A stretch of 46,012 nucleotides of DNA from Treponema sp. (lineage in GTDB: Bacteria; Spirochaetota; Spirochaetia; Treponematales; Breznakiellaceae), in contig WQXG01000020.1 in NCBI GenBank assembly GCA_009784975.1, positions 1 through 46,012 on the forward strand, written 5' to 3'. Both the position numbers and the translations under genes were made by a program. The notes under the pieces are model-generated. The model saw only the letters and a list, made by a program, of their open reading frames with translations, ran no database searches and was not told the origin of the DNA. Position 1 is the stretch's first letter; every line of letters begins with the position of its first letter. This document shows, piece by piece, positions 40,885 to 46,012 of the stretch.

Positions 40885-42174
40885 TTACTTTGAATAAGTT
40901 ATTACAATAACAACACTGCCGTCACCACCACGTGTGCCTGATTCGCCATTGTTGTACCCACCTCGACCGCCGCCGCCTGTTTGCGCCGAAGTTCCGATAA
41001 TGGCACCATAACCGCCACCAAAGTGAAATTCAGAACCGCTATTTATTGATGCAGCCCTACCACCACGGTTTATAGCTCTTCGATCCGCATTGAATTCTCC
41101 ATCATTACCTTTTTCTCCACTAGCTGAAACCCAATCCAATAAACCAATAGTCATAGAGCCTGTTGCTCCTCCAGCTCCGCCAGTTAAAGTTTGACCATCT
41201 CCTCCACCATAAATGCCTCCTCCTGCAGTAATAATTCTTGATCCAACAACAACCGATGTAGAACCACCGCTTATTCCTGGATAACCCGATTGCCATGTAT
41301 AACCAGCACCTCGGTATCTTCCAGTCCCGCCAGGACCACCTCCGCCTACTGTAATGTTAAAAACAACAGGACTATCCAATTCAAATTTCATATAAGCTGC
41401 TGATCCGCCGCCACCAGAACCACCGGTTCCAACCCAATCACTACGAGAAAGACCTTGAATATAATAAGAACGATGCCCACCTTGCCCGCCGCCGCCAGCT
41501 CCAAGAACGTAAACTTCTACTACTGCAGGAAAACCTTCATGGAAGCTAAGGACGGTATTTGTAACTGGAGTTGTATATTCTCTTCTAAATACTCTGGTAG
41601 ATAGATCTGATAGCCATTCCTCATCAATAATCCATTTTGCATAAAAAGTAATATTGATAACAGGAGTATAAGAAGAACCGGCATTATAGATGTCTCCTGA
41701 ACCATCAGGATAATAACTCCATCCATCAAATTTAAAACCATCTTTAGACAGATCATTCCCATTTGGAAGTTGTTGTATACTGGCTCCTTGAGGTACTCGT
41801 CGTTCTGGCGGAACATTTCCGCTTCCGCCATTATTGTCAAATTTTACAGAATAAAAGAAATCACTTTCATCGTACCACTTGGCATACAAAATAACATTCT
41901 GTTCTGGTGTATAAAAAGAACCAGGGTTGTAATGTACGCCTCTATTATCAGGATAATAATTCCATCCGATAAAAGTATAACCGGTTTTTAATAGTCCGCT
42001 TCCGCTAGGTAATTGTATCCTTGATCCTGCATTTACTGTTTCTTGTTCAGGAGCAGATCCGCTTGTTGCGCCATTAACATCAAAGGTTACGGTATAAGTC
42101 GTATCCTCTAAAATGCATCCTGTAATCAATAGGATTACTTTTATTAATCCTATCCATTTGTTCTTTAAACACAT
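40885..42174 (-). CDS. Surface lipoprotein with two InlB B-repeats and a Gly-rich C-terminal domain
   Basis: The 429-residue lipoprotein has a signal ending in LITGC, lipid Cys20. Two InlB B-repeats lie at about 26-99 and 107-182 (YTVTFDVNGATSG..., YTFIGWNYYPDN, VILYAKW and the matching second copy). The C-terminal part (about 215-429) is a Gly-rich domain with GAGGGGQGGH, GGSGGGGSAA, GGGGPGGTG and the closing GGDGSVVIVIT. Such tails recall polyglycine-helix adhesin tips of phage fibres. AAGGAG precedes the ATG. Probably an adhesin or binding protein. Confidence 0.75.
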   Translation of the reverse strand: MCLKNKWIGLIKVILLITGCILEDTTYTVTFDVNGATSGSAPEQETVNAGSRIQLPSGSGLLKTGYTFIGWNYYPDNRGVHYNPGSFYTPEQNVILYAKWYDESDFFYSVKFDNNGGSGNVPPERRVPQGASIQQLPNGNDLSKDGFKFDGWSYYPDGSGDIYNAGSSYTPVINITFYAKWIIDEEWLSDLSTRVFRREYTTPVTNTVLSFHEGFPAVVEVYVLGAGGGGQGGHRSYYIQGLSRSDWVGTGGSGGGGSAAYMKFELDSPVVFNITVGGGGPGGTGRYRGAGYTWQSGYPGISGGSTSVVVGSRIITAGGGIYGGGDGQTLTGGAGGATGSMTIGLLDWVSASGEKGNDGEFNADRRAINRGGRAASINSGSEFHFGGGYGAIIGTSAQTGGGGRGGYNNGESGTRGGDGSVVIVITYSK

Positions 42175-42188
42175 TTTTTTCTCCTTGT

Positions 42189-43088
42189 TTAAAATCGATA
42201 GGTATAACCGATCGATAATTTATTATTTATAAAATCTGCAAAGTTTGTGCGCAGTGCGTAGGAAATATTAATAATATTTAAAATATTAAAGCCTGTAATA
42301 ACATTGAAAGTGATGCTTCTGTTTAGTCCTGAGCTACCAGATTTAGTTTGTTCGCTATGCAAGTAACCGATTCCTGCGCCAACATACCAGCCGCCTTTTT
42401 CAAAAGGTAGGAAAAAAGCGTAATGAGCAAAAGGTAGTATAGAATAATAATTTGTTACAAGCGGATCGTTGGATAAAAAACCTAAATCAATGCCGAGTTC
42501 CAGAAAAGAATAACGAAATGGAGCAACAGTACCGTGAATGGTTCCAATTACCAGCGGAGAAATAAAGGATGTTCCTAGAGAAGCGCCTATTGTCCACAAA
42601 TGACTGTTGTAAATAAGGCGTACTGTGTAGGGTTTTTGCAAAATTATACGAGCACTTTCGGCTTCTGTAGCGGTAATAGTCATTTGGTATTCATTTATGC
42701 TGTTTCCCTTTCGGATTGAACCATAAATAACAATGTCTGCTCCAATAAAATGCCCTATCCTTTTAACTGTTTCATCGCTGACCTTACCAGTGAGAGAAAA
42801 ATCGAGTTCTCTTTGAATATATTCGATCCTATGCCTTTCATAAACTTCAATATTTCTGTTCTTTTTCAAGTTGTTTTCGATTAGTTTTCCTATCATCGTA
42901 TCTATAAAATCAACCGCAAGATCATGCTTGTCGGTTTCAAAAGCAACAACGGCAATTTTTTTATTTGTGAAACGGGATGTGAAGTCATCGGCAAAGTTGT
43001 CTATGGCAGCTTGCATGGTTACAATGTTTTGAGAAAACAACGGTGTGAAAGAGCAGCATAATAAAAGCAGGAAATAAAATATTTTCAT
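42189..43088 (-). CDS. CsgG/LpoB-like N-terminal domain fused to an outer-membrane-type beta domain
   Basis: The 299-residue protein has an N-terminal signal peptide (about 1-19, ends LFS). Residues 20-150 show the CsgG/FlgO-like pattern: KKIAVVAFETDKHD, NLKKNRNIEVYERHRIEYIQRELDF, GADIVIYGSI. Residues 160-299 are amphipathic strands rich in aromatic residues and end in IGYTYRF, the C-terminal Phe typical of outer-membrane barrels. AAAAGGAAAA precedes the ATG. It may anchor a periplasmic or surface complex. The stop lies 14 nt from the InlB/Gly-rich lipoprotein gene, suggesting a shared role at the cell surface. Confidence 0.72.
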   Translation of the reverse strand: MKIFYFLLLLCCSFTPLFSQNIVTMQAAIDNFADDFTSRFTNKKIAVVAFETDKHDLAVDFIDTMIGKLIENNLKKNRNIEVYERHRIEYIQRELDFSLTGKVSDETVKRIGHFIGADIVIYGSIRKGNSINEYQMTITATEAESARIILQKPYTVRLIYNSHLWTIGASLGTSFISPLVIGTIHGTVAPFRYSFLELGIDLGFLSNDPLVTNYYSILPFAHYAFFLPFEKGGWYVGAGIGYLHSEQTKSGSSGLNRSITFNVITGFNILNIINISYALRTNFADFINNKLSIGYTYRF

Positions 43089-43155
43089 CTTGTTTTCCTT
43101 TTAAACAAAACTCAAGCATTATCTTAAAAAAACTAATCCTATCTTTTTATAGCAA

Positions 43156-44412
43156 TTAATTTTCCGCTTTATTGATAACAATAAATCCAGGAATAGAAGG
43201 AAATGTTAAAAAAACAAATGTTAGCATACTGTAGTTTTTAGAAATTGACCCTATTATTCCAGATACTATTGCACATACAATTGTTGCAACTATAAGAGCT
43301 CCTATATCTCTTAATCCAATATTAGTAAATAAATCAGGTTGAAATTTTAATATAAGAATTATTGGAATCGCAAGAAGTGAAACGCATATAATGCTTGATG
43401 TTATTCCACTACCTTCCCAAACACTTATTATTGTACTAGTTATTGCAAAAGTTAGGATGAGCAATCCAATACCCCATGGGAATTTAGGATTAATGTTACT
43501 TCGAAATATGCGACTAATAATACCAAAGACCAATGATATCACTCCAGGAATTATTATTAATGGTGCTATGGATTCGATAGTACGAAGCAAGTTAGTTCCC
43601 AAAAAAATGCAGAAAAAACCAATTGTTATTGCAAATTGTAAAAGCAAGCCGATGTTTGCCAGATTATTTTTATGTTTTGATTGTTTTTCTGTATTTTGTA
43701 AATGCTCTGCTTCTTCTTTTAATTTCCGGGCATTTTCTAAAAGAGTTTTTGTAGTGTTATCTTTTGGATCTATTCGTAATGCTTCTTCATAGTCTGATAT
43801 TGATTTATCATGCTCCTCTTTAACACCATACATACCACCTCTAAACCAATAAGCGTTTTTACAATTAGGATTGAGGCGAATAGCTTCATTAAAGTCATCT
43901 AATGCCTGGTTGTACTCTTTTTTTTGGATATATACCGAGCCTCTAAATGCATAAGCTTCTGCATCATTAGGGTTAAGTCTGATTGCCTCATTATAGTCGG
44001 TAATGGCTTTATCGTATTCTTTCCTTTGAGCATACGCCCCACCCCTTAACCTGTAATTTTCTGCATCATTGGGGTTTTGTATAATTGCATTATTGAAGTT
44101 TGTAATTATTTTTTCAAATAAAGCTCTTTCTTCTCTTTCTGCCTTTTCTGTTTCTGTTCTTCTTTTTTCTGCTTCTTCTTTTTGAACTTTTTCACATAAA
44201 TCAAGCCAACAATTATGATCGCGATAGTAAAATTGACAATACATCATAGCTTTCAAAGTACCATCTTTATCAAAACCAATTATTTTACGATGCTTATTAC
44301 AATACCAGGCACCCATTCCATTAATCATTAAATTGTCACAGCATTTGCTTTTATCAAGACCATCAAGATTCAGGTGCGGATTTTTTACAGATATGTATTC
44401 AGACAAATTCAT
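43156..44412 (-). CDS. Cys-rich, TPR and multi-helix membrane protein
   Basis: The 418-residue protein has an N-terminal region with possible metal ligands (C24, C25, C38, H41, and later CQFYYRDHNCWLDLC). A charged helix with KEEAEKRRTETEKAEREER follows. Three to four canonical TPRs (about 106-245: AENYRLRGGAYAQRKEYDKA, AEAYAFRGSVYIQKKEY and NAYWFRGGMYG) come next. Finally there are five to six hydrophobic helices to the C-terminus (about 250-415). The TPR part would face the cytoplasm. No enzyme motif. The gene lies in the middle of the island and has AAAAAGGAA before its ATG. Confidence 0.65.
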   Translation of the reverse strand: MNLSEYISVKNPHLNLDGLDKSKCCDNLMINGMGAWYCNKHRKIIGFDKDGTLKAMMYCQFYYRDHNCWLDLCEKVQKEEAEKRRTETEKAEREERALFEKIITNFNNAIIQNPNDAENYRLRGGAYAQRKEYDKAITDYNEAIRLNPNDAEAYAFRGSVYIQKKEYNQALDDFNEAIRLNPNCKNAYWFRGGMYGVKEEHDKSISDYEEALRIDPKDNTTKTLLENARKLKEEAEHLQNTEKQSKHKNNLANIGLLLQFAITIGFFCIFLGTNLLRTIESIAPLIIIPGVISLVFGIISRIFRSNINPKFPWGIGLLILTFAITSTIISVWEGSGITSSIICVSLLAIPIILILKFQPDLFTNIGLRDIGALIVATIVCAIVSGIIGSISKNYSMLTFVFLTFPSIPGFIVINKAEN

Positions 44413-44429
44413 TTGTTTTTCCTTTTTGT

Positions 44430-44666
44430 TTAATTAAACATCCAATCCAACGAATACCCTTTATCACTTTCCTTCATAATGGAACCACTGCTAATCACAA
44501 AACCGGTTTCTGAACTACCGTCCATAATTTTTCCACCATTATTTACAGAAAACTTTGTAAAACATCCGCTTTTTAAAATAGTGCTTCCGCTTACTGAATA
44601 CCTTGTGTCGCAACCGCTTTTCATGATCATTCCGCAACTTCCTACGGTATAATTTGTACTAGACAT
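44430..44666 (-). CDS. 78-residue short-repeat protein
   Basis: Four imperfect repeats of 15-17 residues are visible: YTVGSCGMIMKSGCDTR, YSVSGSTILKSGCFTK, FSVNNGGKIMDGSSETG, FVISSGSIMKESDKG, then a partial YSL. Aromatic-Ser/Val starts and Gly/Ser turns suggest a small beta-solenoid. Four Cys occur in the first two repeats. AGGAGG lies 7 nt before the ATG, the strongest ribosome site in the island, so the protein may be made in quantity. No family recognised; it has no signal peptide. Confidence 0.6.
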   Translation of the reverse strand: MSSTNYTVGSCGMIMKSGCDTRYSVSGSTILKSGCFTKFSVNNGGKIMDGSSETGFVISSGSIMKESDKGYSLDWMFN

Positions 44667-44690
44667 AATAAAATCCTCCTAAAATATTAT

Positions 44691-45647
44691 TTAATCGTTA
44701 TAAGGTTTATCTTCATATCCGTTTTCTTGTAGTTTATTTACAAGTTTATCTAATTTGCTGCGACAAAATATTGTAAACCACTCAACATTGCTGAATACTT
44801 TTACAATAACCGGACTGATAGAATAATATATACTTATAAACATACGTCCAAAAATATTATTGGCAAGCGTATTATCCCTGTAGCGACGCAATGTCCAAAC
44901 TTGAGGGCAATCGTATGAACCGTAAACTGCTGTAGCAATATAGCAGCCTCCACTTGAAGTTTTAGTATTATTTCTTTCTGCTTCTATACTTGTAAGATAT
45001 TGTATCATCGATGCCATGTTGTTTTGTTCTGCCATGTCGAGGGGGGTATTGCCTTTTGATGTTTTTGCATTTTTATCTGATCCGGCAGAAATAAGAAATT
45101 TGGCAACTTCAACATTCCCTTTTAATACTGCTGAATGGAGGGGTGTCCAACCATGTGTATCTCTAGCATTAATTTCTGCTCCCTTGGAAATATAAAATTC
45201 TGCTATTTCAACATTTCCTCGTTCTGCAACGAAATGAAGTGGGGTAATAAGCATATTTTCCTTTGCATTAACATTTGCCCCTGCAGAAATAAGAATTTTA
45301 GCAATCTCAAAATTTTCCACTACATGAAGCGGTGTAAAACCTTCATCATCTTTTACATTTACATCTGATCTTGCAGAAATTAGAATATTAACAATATCAA
45401 TATATCCAAATTTTGCTGCAAAATGAAGTGCCGTAAACCCTTTATCAGCTTTTGCATTAATATCCGCTTTTTTAGAAATTAGATAATTAGTAATATTAAA
45501 ATTTCCAGCAGCAGCTGCTAAAAGAAGAGGGGTACAAAATTCATTATTTTTACCATTAACATTAATTCCTTTTTCTTCGATAAAATATTTAACATCCTCA
45601 ATTGTACCCTTAACACATGCTTCAAAAATGTCTTTTTTATTGCTCAT
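44691..45647 (-). CDS. Ankyrin-repeat protein with C-terminal CFI-box domain
   Basis: The 318-residue protein has about six ankyrin repeats (about 36-225), including ADKGFTALHFAAKFGYIDIV and DTHGWTPLHSAVLKGNVEVA. A C-terminal domain starts with SGGCYIATAVYGSYDCPQV and LRRYRDN, the CFI-box-CTERM type (usually CFIATAAYGS...LRRFRD). It is followed by hydrophobic stretches. No signal peptide. AAGGGGG lies before the ATG. It is the first gene of the minus-strand set and likely acts as a protein-binding scaffold. The function of the CFI-box is unknown. Confidence 0.78.
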   Translation of the reverse strand: MSNKKDIFEACVKGTIEDVKYFIEEKGINVNGKNNEFCTPLLLAAAAGNFNITNYLISKKADINAKADKGFTALHFAAKFGYIDIVNILISARSDVNVKDDEGFTPLHVVENFEIAKILISAGANVNAKENMLITPLHFVAERGNVEIAEFYISKGAEINARDTHGWTPLHSAVLKGNVEVAKFLISAGSDKNAKTSKGNTPLDMAEQNNMASMIQYLTSIEAERNNTKTSSGGCYIATAVYGSYDCPQVWTLRRYRDNTLANNIFGRMFISIYYSISPVIVKVFSNVEWFTIFCRSKLDKLVNKLQENGYEDKPYND

Positions 45648-45674
45648 TTATTTCCCCCTTATCCTCTCCCACAA

Positions 45675-45703
45675 ATCCTAACACAGTCCTATAAAACTGT
45701 CAA
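45675..45703 (-). promoter_or_regulatory. Promoter of the seven-gene accessory operon
   Basis: On the minus strand, perfect TTGACA (45703-45698), 17 nt, TAGGAT (45680-45675). The start would be near 45668, with a leader holding AAGGGGG before ATG 45647. It is the best promoter for the ankyrin gene and possibly the whole set. Confidence 0.65.
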
Positions 45704-45705
45704 TA

Positions 45706-45754
45706 AGAAAGAGTAAACTATCAAATAGAAAGTTTATAAAACACTAAAAGAAAG
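45706..45754. repeat. Three AGAAAG direct repeats at 21-22 bp spacing
   Basis: AGAAAG at 45706-45711, 45727-45732 and 45749-45754. Two helical turns separate them, so they lie on one DNA face. They lie between the accessory-operon promoter and the XRE gene and may bind that regulator. Confidence 0.45.
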
Positions 45755-45782
45755 TTAATATTTACTTATAGATAGGGGAAAA

Positions 45783-46012
45783 ATGGCGAAAATTCGGGAA
45801 ATTTTAGCGCAAAACATGAAAATTCATCGGCAAAAACTCGGTATTACACAGCCGGAACTTGCAGAAAGGGCTAATATTTCCACCAATTTTATAGGCATGA
45901 TCGAGCAAAAACGGAAATTTCCCGCTCCGGAAATGCTGGATCGAATTGCGGCAGCCCTCGAAATCGAAACCTTTGAACTTTTTACTACTTCTGCCTCTCC
46001 GCAAGCCGAGCT
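45783..46012 (+). CDS. XRE-family helix-turn-helix regulator, 3' end outside the window
   Basis: Partial gene, 76 codons visible, open to the window edge. It reads MAKIREILAQNMKIHRQ, then the XRE helix-turn-helix with GITQPELAERANIS and FIGMIEQKRKFPAPEML (about 20-55). AGGGGAA lies a few nt before the ATG. Many such proteins control a divergent neighbour; here that is the seven-gene accessory operon. Whether the C-terminus carries another domain cannot be seen. Confidence 0.85.
   Translation, partial: MAKIREILAQNMKIHRQKLGITQPELAERANISTNFIGMIEQKRKFPAPEMLDRIAAALEIETFELFTTSASPQAE

Overview
The window looks like chromosomal DNA of a host-associated, Treponema-like spirochaete. The basis is family content and style, not a database match: many short-signal lipoproteins, a six-helix chemotaxis receptor, DUF1566-type and GGAI-repeat surface lipoproteins, a CsgG-like protein ending in an outer-membrane-type strand, and a FliM-type N-terminal peptide on an unrelated protein. 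No rRNA, tRNA, CRISPR array or intact insertion sequence was found.

Layout. 1-732: non-coding DNA with degenerate GCG-rich repeats, a foldable element and the 3' remnant of a PD-(D/E)XK transposase/nuclease. 750-3941: glycerate 2-kinase and a membrane alpha/beta hydrolase. 3944-6214 (minus): a complete polar amino-acid ABC transporter. 6337-8178: a methyl-accepting chemotaxis protein. 8243-11248: serC-serA (serine synthesis) and a lytic transglycosylase. 11251-11697 (minus): a PtsN-type EIIA. 11778-28834: a carbohydrate locus that reads as a xyloglucan-utilisation system. It holds two sugar permeases and a binding lipoprotein, a GH42 beta-galactosidase, a binding lipoprotein coupled to a hybrid histidine kinase, a transglutaminase-like lipoprotein, a GH95 alpha-fucosidase/alpha-L-galactosidase, a GH31 alpha-xylosidase and a GH74 xyloglucanase lipoprotein. 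28873-32367: housekeeping genes (coiled-coil membrane protein, pth, mazG, pfkA, small Cys protein). 32433-38472: 33-bp tandem repeats, an AAA/DUF4143 ATPase and two surface lipoproteins, one of 1207 residues. 38590-45647 (minus): seven co-oriented accessory genes built from repeat modules (DUF4116, TPR, InlB/Gly-rich, CsgG-like barrel, TPR-membrane, a 78-residue repeat protein, ankyrin-CFI box). 45783-end: a divergent XRE regulator, cut by the window edge.

How the genes fit together. GH74 is the only glycosidase with an export signal (lipoprotein), so backbone cleavage is probably at the surface. GH42, GH31 and GH95 lack signals and would debranch imported oligosaccharides in the cytoplasm. 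The LplB/YtcP-type importer has no ATPase gene here. The seven-gene minus-strand island has no recognised function as a set and is the best candidate for an undescribed system.

The most striking non-gene signal is promoter placement. At least five genes on both strands (ptsN-like, pth, pfkA, a binding lipoprotein and a small Cys protein) have a TTGnnn-N17-TAnnnT-like promoter whose -10 box ends exactly 6 nt before the ATG, with no Shine-Dalgarno sequence. This predicts leaderless mRNAs. A second signal is an 8-nt-periodic GCG repeat found between genes, twice inside the GH95 coding frame, and as a 22-codon ORF coupled to mazG.
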